A DNA stretch of 5,023 bases from DATDRM01 sp035291705. Its GTDB lineage: Bacteria; Chloroflexota; Anaerolineae; Anaerolineales; UBA4823. The stretch spans positions 1 through 5,023 of the forward strand of contig DATDRM010000192.1 of assembly GCA_035291705.1 (NCBI GenBank). Direction: 5' to 3'. Made by a program: the position numbers and the translations under genes. Positions within the stretch are counted from its first letter, which is position 1; each line of letters begins with the position of its first letter. Of the stretch, positions 1 to 5,023 are shown in pieces. Below the pieces are notes generated by a model. The model ran no database searches and was not told where the DNA came from. It was given only the letters and a program-made list of their open reading frames with translations.

Positions 1-1
1 C

Positions 2-1411
2 GTGGTCTTCGTCATATTGGTGGGGCTTGTCATTCCAAGTCTGCCCTCCTGGGCACGGGGAGGCGTGCAGGCCTGGATGCTGGGCACACCCCAGCCGGTC
101 GGGAGCGACTATTACGGTGAGCCGGGAGAAAGGCCGGACGGGGTTTTCACCGGTGGCCGGGTCGGGTTTGAGGGCTACGTGGGGCCAGAGTGTTTCGTCT
201 GCCGGATACCGGCCGAAAAGGGAACCAAATGGAAAGTGCTTTCCTCGCAACCCGGATCGGGTGCTGCTGCCAGGCCAGGCGGAGTACTGCGCCTGGGGCA
301 GCCTGCCGAGCACCTGCGGAGATTAGGTATGGGCGCGCGGGTAGGATCATTGGTGTTTGCCGGGTGGCGAAGCATTTCTCTGGGGAGCGGCTGGAGCGAC
401 ACCTTCGTCTTCCCTTTATCGGCCGCTGCAGGGTTGCCGCCGGGAGATTACGCCCACCCGCTGCGGCGCATGGCCTCACAGGTTTCGAGGCTCCGCCCGG
501 GTGCTTCTCTGTGGGTACTGGTAAAGGCGCCCGGGGGGTGCTGGTACGCAGAGGAAGTGCGCCAGTCCCTGCGCGGGCTCCCGCTGGCGGTAGCAGTCAC
601 CGGAGACCCGGGGTCGCCGCCGCGCCTGCGGGGTTTCTCCTTCTGCCCGGGCCTCTTTTCAACTCCTGTGTCCCCGCCGCCCGCCGTACCAGATTCAGGG
701 GCCTGTGATCATTCTCTGCAGGAAATCCAGGCGCTGCGGGTGCTGGCGCGTTTGGAGACGGCCTACACGGCGGAGGTGGCTTCCCTGGCAGGGGTGAGCC
801 TGCCTACCGCCCGGCAGGCGCTGCGGGGCCTCAAACGCCGCCAGCTGGTCGAGTGGGAGGGGCGGGAGGCTTTCCCGATCTGGAAAGTGCGCCGGGCAGG
901 ACTTTCATTAGCGTTGCGCAGCTGGGGTTTGCCTCCAGGGGTTGCCTTCCCTGCCCGCCGGGAGCGATCGGCGGCGACTGGCCGCCACCGCCGCACGGCG
1001 CGGCTCTGGCCGGCCTGGCTGCGGCGGGCCAGGCCGCAGACGGAGGTCTGGGCCGGGTGGGGCGAGGTCGCCCTGGGGAGGCTGCGCCCGGACGCGCTGG
1101 CCTGGGGAGAGCTCTCGGACCGGGAAGTGCTCTTCTGGCTGGAGGTGGAAAGCGGCAACGCCTCTCGGGAGACACTCCGGCGCAAGACGGCCCGGCGGTT
1201 AGAGCAGGCCTTGCTCTACGCCGGGCGTTTCTCGCTTTCCCTGGTCTTCGCCCTGCTGGCCCCACCCTGGGTGCGCCAGGCTTTAGTAGGGACCTTTATA
1301 CAATTGCCGGGGGAAGTAGCCGTGGTTTTGGCCGATTGGAAGGTGTTTGGTACGCTGCCCCTTCCGCGGGGGGTCAGCGCGGGTAGCGTGATTGGCCGCT
1401 GTGTTGGTTAG
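2..1411 (+). CDS. Winged-helix protein with replication-relaxation-like C-terminal domain (5' end uncertain)
   Basis: Probable DNA-binding protein of a plasmid or integrative element. Residues about 241-290 form a winged helix: a first helix (EIQALRVLARL), a turn with AEVASLAGVSLPTARQALRGL, then a short wing (QLVEWEG). Residues about 345-430 resemble the C-terminal domain of replication-relaxation family proteins: RPDA (D364), a strand with LEVESG (E381, E383), an RRK segment and a helix with YAGRF. The PD...ExE spacing recalls a restriction-endonuclease-like fold, but the usual lysine is absent, so I do not claim nuclease activity. Residues 1-235 match nothing I recognise. The start is unsure: the reading frame is open to the left edge from a GTG at base 2, so the gene may begin outside the window. 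ATG at 329-331 (codon 110) has GGAG 7 nt upstream and would give a 360-residue protein. Third-position GC is high on both sides of that ATG, which does not settle the question. The gene converges on the antirepressor gene with a 42-bp gap and no clear terminator. The family name is from memory of motifs, not from a search. Confidence 0.7.
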   Translation: MVFVILVGLVIPSLPSWARGGVQAWMLGTPQPVGSDYYGEPGERPDGVFTGGRVGFEGYVGPECFVCRIPAEKGTKWKVLSSQPGSGAAARPGGVLRLGQPAEHLRRLGMGARVGSLVFAGWRSISLGSGWSDTFVFPLSAAAGLPPGDYAHPLRRMASQVSRLRPGASLWVLVKAPGGCWYAEEVRQSLRGLPLAVAVTGDPGSPPRLRGFSFCPGLFSTPVSPPPAVPDSGACDHSLQEIQALRVLARLETAYTAEVASLAGVSLPTARQALRGLKRRQLVEWEGREAFPIWKVRRAGLSLALRSWGLPPGVAFPARRERSAATGRHRRTARLWPAWLRRARPQTEVWAGWGEVALGRLRPDALAWGELSDREVLFWLEVESGNASRETLRRKTARRLEQALLYAGRFSLSLVFALLAPPWVRQALVGTFIQLPGEVAVVLADWKVFGTLPLPRGVSAGSVIGRCVG

Positions 1412-1453
1412 CCAGATTCTCCTGTCCTTTCATGATGGTAGTTGGCAGGTGCA

Positions 1454-2281
1454 TTACGGTTGCTCTTTATCCTTGTCTACTATAAGAGCCTTGATCTGGC
1501 GGTTGAGGAATTCAATCACCTGCTCAAAATCCTCCTGCTGGATGTCTTCCACTTTCGAGACCCCGGTCATCCTGGTGATATCCATATAAATCCCAGGGTA
1601 AGGTTTGGCAATCCCTTTTTCTTCGATGAGGAGCTGGCCTAGCGTGGCCACTGTTTCTCTGATTTGACCACGCTGCTCTGGGGTGAGGCGCGCCTTAGGG
1701 CCTGCTACGCGTTCAATACGGCGAACATCCTCCCGAAGACCGGTAAATGCCTCACGAATCTGGTGCACTTTTTCTTCGTGGGCTTTGCGCAAGGCGGCCA
1801 GCTCCTCGTCTACTTTTTTTGTGAAGCGCTCCTCAAAGATCTCCTGCTCGGCGATCATACGGGCAAGCGATTCGCGCAGGAACTGCATCTCACCGCGCTC
1901 CGAGATGCCGAAGTGCTCGGCCAGGACAATGTGCGCTTCATCCAGGAAAGCTCGTAAATATTCCACCACCTGCGAATCCTGGACCCGTTCCAACTCGACT
2001 CCGGTTAGAAAAAGCGGCACAGCTGAGGCCATGAGGCACAGAGCAGGCTGGGGTCCGCCAGCGGTGGTCATGCGGATGGTGACCGTGTAGGTGGCGAAGT
2101 AGCCCTGCTGGCGCTGCAAGCGCCGGCGCTGAGCTCGCGGTTCCAGGCCGAAAGCATCGCATAAAGAGCTCACGGAGACATAGCCGTGGCCATCCTTCAG
2201 GTCTGCGGTTGCGATCTCCTTGCCCCGGAATACAAGCGTCCGCTCGCGTTCTGGTTCAAAGACGGATGTTTCGTCGGTCAT
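1454..2281 (-). CDS. Phage-type antirepressor protein (P22_AR_N domain)
   Basis: Antirepressors of this family bind and inactivate a phage-type repressor, releasing lytic or excision genes. The 275-residue protein has a P22_AR_N-like N-terminal domain at about residues 15-122: GYVSVSSLCDAFGLEP, the basic RAQRRRLQRQQGYF segment, then AVPLFLTGVELERV and VVEYLRAFLDEAHIVLAEHF, which match the family's 'lpL..wL..I...rV' block. Residues about 130-192 are charged and heptad-like and should form a coiled coil (EEELAALRKAHEEKVHQIRE region). Residues about 196-266 (LTPEQRGQIRETVATLG to EDFEQVIEFLNRQI) resemble the C-terminal module often attached to such proteins (ORF6C-like). I chose the ATG at 2279-2281 because AAAGGAG lies 8 nt upstream; the longer TTG start at 2306-2308 would place that ribosome binding site inside the gene. 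Transcription probably starts from the extended -10 at 2384-2392. No cognate repressor gene is visible in the window. The family call is confident; the regulatory target is unknown. Confidence 0.88.
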   Translation of the reverse strand: MTDETSVFEPERERTLVFRGKEIATADLKDGHGYVSVSSLCDAFGLEPRAQRRRLQRQQGYFATYTVTIRMTTAGGPQPALCLMASAVPLFLTGVELERVQDSQVVEYLRAFLDEAHIVLAEHFGISERGEMQFLRESLARMIAEQEIFEERFTKKVDEELAALRKAHEEKVHQIREAFTGLREDVRRIERVAGPKARLTPEQRGQIRETVATLGQLLIEEKGIAKPYPGIYMDITRMTGVSKVEDIQQEDFEQVIEFLNRQIKALIVDKDKEQP

Positions 2282-2289
2282 GTTATGGG

Positions 2290-2296
2290 CTCCTTT
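2290..2296 (-). promoter_or_regulatory. Ribosome binding site of the antirepressor gene
   Basis: AAAGGAG on the minus strand, with 8 nt between it and the ATG at 2281. It is the strongest Shine-Dalgarno match in the window and decides the start codon in favour of ATG over the upstream in-frame TTG. Confidence 0.8.
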
Positions 2297-2308
2297 CTCA
2301 GCATCCAA

Positions 2309-2335
2309 AAGGGGGGGCCATCATGGCCTCCCCTT
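2309..2335. repeat. 27-bp near-perfect palindrome in the antirepressor leader
   Basis: Two 13-base arms (2309-2321 and 2323-2335) flank the single centre base C2322. Twelve of 13 pairs are Watson-Crick; the only exception is G2315 against T2329. The core is GGCCATCATGGCC, with runs of G and C outside it. It lies between the predicted antirepressor promoter (about 2384) and its ribosome binding site (2290-2296), so it is in the transcribed leader. It could be an operator for a dimeric regulator or an RNA hairpin that controls translation. It lacks a U tract on either strand, so a terminator is unlikely. The structure is directly visible; the function is inferred. Confidence 0.85.
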
Positions 2336-2484
2336 GGTTGATCGAGATCGCCGATTTTCTTGCTTACGGCCGCTTTCGGGGAAAGTATATCAGCGTTGTT
2401 ACATTCTCGCGTTCCTGGAAGGTGATTGTCCGCTCTGAGATGGGCTGGAATGCTTCAGACATGATCGTTTCTTCTGGTTTCTAG
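2323..2484 (+). CDS. Possible small protein, 53 residues, unknown function
   Basis: A plus-strand frame starting at ATG 2323-2325 and ending at TAG 2482-2484. It begins MASPWLIEIADFLAYGRF and ends SDMIVSSGF. It has a G-rich stretch (2311-2317) 5 nt upstream that could act as a weak ribosome binding site, and a GC-rich hairpin begins about 11 bp after the stop. Composition is protein-like, with mixed hydrophobic, aromatic and charged residues and no membrane segment. Against it: it lies antisense to the antirepressor leader and promoter, its start falls within the palindrome, and I recognise no family. It may be a chance frame. Confidence 0.2.
   Translation: MASPWLIEIADFLAYGRFRGKYISVVTFSRSWKVIVRSEMGWNASDMIVSSGF
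2384..2392 (-). promoter_or_regulatory. Extended -10 promoter candidate for the antirepressor gene
   Basis: The minus strand reads TGATATACT, that is, an extended -10 (TGn) followed by TATACT, one mismatch from the consensus. No good -35 is present at 16-18 bp, as is usual for extended -10 promoters. It would give a leader of about 95 nt to the ATG at 2281, containing the palindrome. Confidence 0.45.
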
Positions 2485-2493
2485 TCTCAGCGT

Positions 2494-2520
2494 AAGGGGG
2501 TGTGTGTTTACACCCCCCTT
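2494..2520. terminator. Hairpin, probable terminator after the integrase gene
   Basis: Stem GGGGGTGT (2496-2503) pairs perfectly with ACACCCCC (2510-2517) around a 6-nt loop. On the minus strand it lies about 50 nt past the integrase stop and about 100 bp before the antirepressor promoter, a sensible place to separate the two transcripts. The tails are poor: TTACG on the minus strand, CTTTAAT on the plus strand. Termination may therefore be weak or work in both directions. Confidence 0.5.
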
Positions 2521-2568
2521 TAATGCCAAAACACATTACTTTACTTTGTTAGGCAAATCTCCGGGAAA

Positions 2569-3621
2569 CTACTGCGCATAGCCATCAGCCGAGCGATTCC
2601 CAGGAAAAGCAGCCAATTCCTCAAACGTCTCCCAATAAGCCTTATCCAGCTCATCATCGGCCAGGTGAGCATACAGGCTGGTGGTGCTGATGTTGCTGTG
2701 CCGGGCCAGCGCCTGGGCTACTTTGAGGTTGCCCGAAACCCGTAAAACGATGGTGACGAAGTAGTGCCGGAAGGAGTGGGGGGTGATGGTGCCGGCGGCT
2801 GAGGCGCCCAGAGCTTCCTTCACCCGCCCCTCGACGATGTTCCTACCGGTCTCCGTAGTCACCGGCTTGAACTGGGCCTCGCCCTTCTTGGCCCCCGGGT
2901 CGTGGCGCAGGAAGAGGGGCAGGGAACCCAGGGGCTTGCGGGCGGCGCCATCCAGCGCAGCCCTTGCCGAGAGATAATCCCGCAGTGCGCTCAAACTGCG
3001 GGTAGAGAAGCGGATCACCGCCTGCTTATCGCCTTTGCCGATCAGGACCGCTTTGCCTTCGTTCCAGTCCAGGTCGCCGCGCCGCATCTTGCAGGCCTCG
3101 TGTACCCGCAGCCCAGTGTCGGCCAGGGTGAGCAGGAAGGCCCGGTCGCGCAGGTTGCGCAGGCGCTCGAGGTCGTTTTCAACCGGCGCGCTCAAGAGCC
3201 GCTCGGCATGGTCCAGCACTTTTTCGATGGCCTCCCGGGGGAACTGGGGCAGGCGCTGGCCGGGCCGGCGGATGCGCCGTTTGAGCAGTTGTCTCAAGCG
3301 AGGCAGGTTAGGTTCGGCCAGGCCGCTGCCTTCCAGGTACTCGTAGAAGCCGATCACTGCCGACAGGTACAGCCGCTCGGTGGCCGGGGCGTAAGCCTTG
3401 AGTGCATCGGCGAACCAGGCGATGGCGTCTTCCGGAAGGTGGCTGGGAGGGGCGCTTAAATCGAACTTACGCTCTAATAATACCTGGCAGAACACCTGGA
3501 GAGCCTGACCATAGGCCTTGGTTGTGTTCGCACTGCGGGAATCCCGGACGGCGCCCAGGTAAGCATCCATGGCTTCAGCGATGGTTTGGGTAGGGTAAGG
3601 GGGTATAGCCTGGGCATTCAT
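2569..3621 (-). CDS. Tyrosine recombinase / phage-type integrase
   Basis: Site-specific recombinase of the XerC/XerD/phage integrase family, acting on DNA at attachment sites through a 3'-phosphotyrosine intermediate. The 350-residue protein has a SAM-like core-binding domain at about residues 12-100 (TIAEAMDAYLGAVRDSRSANTT... onwards) and a catalytic domain at about 125-335. The catalytic set is complete: R172 in ADTGLRVHEACKM, the beta-hairpin lysine K196 or K199 in IGKGDKQAVIRF, H282 and R285 in TPHSFRHYF, H308 in ALARHSNISTT, and nucleophile Y317 in SLYAHL. Residues about 222-262 form a longer linker than in plain XerC/D. The ATG at 3619-3621 has AGGA 7 nt upstream. The gene lies 80 bp after the nucleotidyltransferase stop on the same strand, so read-through from that operon is possible; I see no convincing promoter of its own. 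It is probably the element's integrase rather than a chromosomal Xer protein, judging by the antirepressor beside it. No duplicated attachment core was seen within the window. Confidence 0.95.
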   Translation of the reverse strand: MNAQAIPPYPTQTIAEAMDAYLGAVRDSRSANTTKAYGQALQVFCQVLLERKFDLSAPPSHLPEDAIAWFADALKAYAPATERLYLSAVIGFYEYLEGSGLAEPNLPRLRQLLKRRIRRPGQRLPQFPREAIEKVLDHAERLLSAPVENDLERLRNLRDRAFLLTLADTGLRVHEACKMRRGDLDWNEGKAVLIGKGDKQAVIRFSTRSLSALRDYLSARAALDGAARKPLGSLPLFLRHDPGAKKGEAQFKPVTTETGRNIVEGRVKEALGASAAGTITPHSFRHYFVTIVLRVSGNLKVAQALARHSNISTTSLYAHLADDELDKAYWETFEELAAFPGNRSADGYAQ

Positions 3622-3654
3622 AGAACAATCCTGCTTGTGCCACGGGTTGATGAT

Positions 3655-3705
3655 CTAGACGCCGGCGATGGCGAAGGCCGCGTTGTGTATCGCCAGGTTG
3701 TTCAT
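3655..3705 (-). CDS. Possible 16-residue micro-ORF coupled to the nucleotidyltransferase stop
   Basis: The nucleotidyltransferase stop codon TGA (3702-3704) overlaps an ATG (3703-3705), giving the same ATGA junction as the upstream gene pair. The frame reads MNNLAIHNAAFAIAGV and ends in TAG at 3655-3657. It could be a translationally coupled mini-protein, the start of a third operon gene cut off by rearrangement next to the integrase, or chance. It explains most of the 80-bp gap before the integrase, which otherwise shows nothing I can identify. Confidence 0.2.
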   Translation of the reverse strand: MNNLAIHNAAFAIAGV

Positions 3706-4289
3706 TCAACGCTCTCGCTCAATTCTTCCCAAATCGCCTGATGTCCCAACCGGTTGACCCAATGCTCTATGTATGGATAATCGAGCCGATCTTTCATTGC
3801 TCGTAAGATTGCTGCAATGTCTCGCGAATGTTTAGGTTGTTGACTTATGCTGAAATACAATAGCTTGTAAAGGATCAGGTCTTCTGGGGAGTGGATGAAC
3901 ACTTCGCCAAAAGGAGGACCAAAGTCCACGAGTCGCCGGCGCTCAAAAGCGCTCTGCCGAAGTTCATCGCTCGTACGAATCGGGTATAAATCGGCTTTAA
4001 AGCCGCTCGATATGTGGATCGGACTGATCGGGAGATCGGCGCGTTCCTCCAGGATTGTGTCCAAAATAACTTCGGGCGGGACGAGCATGTCTCGTTTTTC
4101 CAACTCCCTGGATAGTTTGCCGATCGCCTCGATGGGGATGTTCACCACCATGTCAACATCCTGAGTCGCTCGCGGCTCTCCCCAGGCCCATGCGGCGATG
4201 GCGCCGCCGATCAGGTATTCAACGCCGGCGGCTTGCAGTCCTTCGATCAGCAGTTGGACGAAATCTTCAAATCCCGAGAGAGATGTCAT
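3702..4289 (-). CDS. Nucleotidyltransferase, AbiEii/DUF6036-like (putative toxin)
   Basis: Member of the minimal nucleotidyltransferase superfamily, which transfers NMP groups to RNA, protein or small molecules. Known relatives include AbiEii/MenT toxins that modify tRNA acceptor ends. In this 195-residue protein the motif order fits: GVEYLIGGAIAAWAWGEPRATQDVDMVV gives G28-G29 and the metal-binding pair D44 and D46; FKADLYP gives a third acidic residue, D100; HSPEDLILYKL (P135-D137, K142) and KHSRDIAAIL (R156, D157) follow, as is typical of the family. The ATG (4287-4289) overlaps the TGA stop of the upstream wHTH gene by 4 bp, and no strong ribosome binding site precedes it, so translational coupling is likely. 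It shares the promoter at 4838. AbiE-type loci have this order: regulator or antitoxin first, transferase second. The fold call is strong. Toxicity and substrate are inferred from context; a housekeeping or degraded nucleotidyltransferase remains possible. Confidence 0.85.
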   Translation of the reverse strand: MTSLSGFEDFVQLLIEGLQAAGVEYLIGGAIAAWAWGEPRATQDVDMVVNIPIEAIGKLSRELEKRDMLVPPEVILDTILEERADLPISPIHISSGFKADLYPIRTSDELRQSAFERRRLVDFGPPFGEVFIHSPEDLILYKLLYFSISQQPKHSRDIAAILRAMKDRLDYPYIEHWVNRLGHQAIWEELSESVE

Positions 4290-4822
4290 GATTGGTACGC
4301 CCGCTGGTTCGCCAGACGGATTGCTTCAGCTGGATCGATGTCTGGGTTTTCCTGGCGAATTCGGTAAGCTACTACTCTCCGGGCGGCGTTGCTGATCGAA
4401 CAGCCCTGGCGGAAGCGCTCGGAAGGAGGCAAACGGCGGTAAATATCGATTTGCCGGGGGTCAACTTCGGCGGCGCTGCTGACAATCATTTGCTGGATTT
4501 CGTGGGAGAGTGGCGGCTGTCCTTTCAGATAGTACCCGGGGCGCTGCTTATTTCGGCTATATTGTAGCTGCTGGCCGGTGGCTTTGAATGCCCGTTTCAC
4601 GACGCGCATATCCCGGTAAAAAATATCTTCCCAGGCGGAAGCCCCGAAGCAGTTTTTCCCTAATTGGAACCCCGTCCGGACGATCAACTGATCGCGAGTA
4701 AGATAGCGTTCGTGCCAGAGTATCTCAAGCAGGACGGCGCGCCTAGCTGTGGCAAGATCGCGCTGGATAGCGTCTTGCAAGAGAATTTCTTTGGCCTTTG
4801 GGGATACAGCGCTCTTGACCAT
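4286..4822 (-). CDS. wHTH protein paired with the nucleotidyltransferase (putative antitoxin/autorepressor)
   Basis: First gene of the two-gene operon, 178 residues from the ATG at 4820-4822. An in-frame GTG at 4835-4837 would add five residues. The GTG lies directly against the perfect TATAAT at 4838-4843, so transcription from that box would begin at or beyond the GTG; I therefore prefer the ATG, though its AAGG is only 1 nt away and initiation may be nearly leaderless. Counting from the GTG, residues about 30-105 look like a winged helix: helices around ARRAVLLEILWHERYLTRDQL and a recognition segment FYRDMRVVKRAFKATG, then a wing ending RPGYYLKG. Residues about 130-182 (RRLPPSERFRQGCSISNAARRVVAY...NPDIDPAEAIRLANQ) resemble the short 'MTPxxR' helical motif of small proteins encoded beside cyanobacterial and chloroflexal nucleotidyltransferases. 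Partner and autorepressor roles are inferred from the ATGA overlap and the operator-like repeat upstream. Confidence 0.75.
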   Translation of the reverse strand: MVKSAVSPKAKEILLQDAIQRDLATARRAVLLEILWHERYLTRDQLIVRTGFQLGKNCFGASAWEDIFYRDMRVVKRAFKATGQQLQYSRNKQRPGYYLKGQPPLSHEIQQMIVSSAAEVDPRQIDIYRRLPPSERFRQGCSISNAARRVVAYRIRQENPDIDPAEAIRLANQRAYQS

Positions 4823-4837
4823 GCCTTGATATCGCAC

Positions 4838-4843
4838 ATTATA
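4838..4843 (-). promoter_or_regulatory. -10 box (TATAAT) of the wHTH/nucleotidyltransferase operon
   Basis: A perfect TATAAT on the minus strand. No good -35 hexamer lies at 16-18 bp: CTAAAC is the sequence at a 17-bp spacing. Activity may depend on the strong -10 and the AT-rich upstream DNA (4870-4900). Predicted initiation near 4831 leaves a leader of only about 9 nt before the ATG at 4822. Confidence 0.5.
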
Positions 4844-4862
4844 CCTGATTTATCAATCAGGT
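4843..4862. promoter_or_regulatory. 20-bp inverted repeat, candidate operator
   Basis: Perfect 8-base arms, ACCTGATT (4843-4850) and AATCAGGT (4855-4862), separated by TATC. The repeat fills the -10/-35 spacer of the operon promoter and shares one base with the TATAAT box, so a protein bound here would block RNA polymerase. This is the position expected for autorepression by the wHTH product. On the plus strand it is followed by a T-rich stretch and could fold as a weak terminator, but no plus-strand gene leads into it. Confidence 0.55.
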
Positions 4863-4933
4863 TTAGTCTGTTTTTTAAATTCAAAAGTGAACGAATTAAG
4901 GGAGACTATCGACTGCCGCATCTGCCCTGCCAA

Positions 4934-5023
4934 CTACGATTCCTTCCGCACCCACGCCTCCTCGGCTTGCAGGGCGCACACTTTGCGCGGCTGGATCTTG
5001 CGATAGACCTGCTCCGGCGGCAG
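4934..5023 (-). CDS. 3' end of a minus-strand gene (29 codons), unidentified
   Basis: From the right edge the minus strand reads LPPEQVYRKIQPRKVCALQ, continues AEEAWVRKES and stops at TAG (4934-4936). The tail is protein-like, mixed-charge and helical, and ends about 70 bp before the operon's operator on the same strand. The other frames are also open over this short distance, so coding is not proven. No family is recognised and no clear terminator follows the stop. Confidence 0.35.
   Translation of the reverse strand: MPPEQVYRKIQPRKVCALQAEEAWVRKES

Noticed and set aside
190..708. 172-codon plus-strand frame overlapping the 5' part of the first gene
   Set aside because: Low-complexity, basic and glycine-rich with no motif, whereas the overlapping frame continues into the recognised domains.
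763..1386. Long open frames on both strands inside the first gene (for example 853-1386 plus, 763-1185 minus)
   Set aside because: They are Arg/Pro/Ala/Gly-rich translations typical of shadow frames in GC-rich coding DNA, and they lie within the winged-helix and relaxation-like region.
1412..1453. Bidirectional terminator between the two convergent genes
   Set aside because: Only scattered 4-base pairings are present, with no stem of useful length and no T tract.
2110..2124. Hairpin GGCGCT-GCA-AGCGCC in the antirepressor gene
   Set aside because: It falls on the Arg/Leu/Gln codons of the RRRLQRQ segment and is explained by repeated CGC/GCG codons; no regulatory position.
2529..2560. Attachment-site arm repeats near the integrase end (TTACTTTACTTT)
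   Set aside because: Only a short tandem TTACT is seen; no second copy elsewhere in the window supports an attachment site.
2902..3459. 185-codon plus-strand frame opposite the integrase
   Set aside because: It is antisense to a complete tyrosine recombinase with all catalytic residues; no ribosome binding site or family resemblance.
4844..4876. Plus-strand terminator made of the operator repeat and the following T run
   Set aside because: The stem is AT-rich, the T run begins about 8 nt after it, and no plus-strand gene ends here. The promoter/operator reading fits better.

Overview
The window looks like part of an integrated mobile element in a moderately GC-rich bacterium. Chloroflexota or a high-GC Firmicute is my best guess. 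That rests only on base composition, on the gene types and on the wHTH/nucleotidyltransferase gene pair; no gene here fixes the taxonomy. Composition is uneven: the leftmost gene is clearly the most GC-rich, while the promoter regions around 2282-2570 and 4838-4900 are AT-rich. This fits a mosaic of acquired modules.

Layout from left to right. One plus-strand gene fills 2-1411. It carries a winged helix and a C-terminal domain resembling replication-relaxation proteins. It converges on a minus-strand phage-type antirepressor gene (1454-2281), separated by only 42 bp. Next is a regulatory stretch of about 290 bp (2282-2568). It holds a strong ribosome binding site, a 27-bp near-perfect palindrome, an extended -10 promoter, and a GC-rich hairpin that probably ends the integrase transcript. 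A complete minus-strand tyrosine recombinase follows (2569-3621) with all its catalytic residues. To its right is a minus-strand two-gene operon (4837 to 3702): a wHTH protein and, with a 4-bp ATGA overlap, a nucleotidyltransferase of the AbiEii/DUF6036 type. The operon has a perfect TATAAT -10 box directly next to a perfect 20-bp inverted repeat. The right edge may contain the last 29 codons of another minus-strand gene.

How the parts may work together (inference). The recombinase would integrate and excise the element. The left gene would act in replication or transfer. The antirepressor would switch the element's lifestyle. The wHTH/nucleotidyltransferase pair resembles an AbiE-like toxin-antitoxin or abortive-infection cassette that represses itself through the inverted repeat. 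No RNA genes, CRISPR arrays or IS ends were seen.
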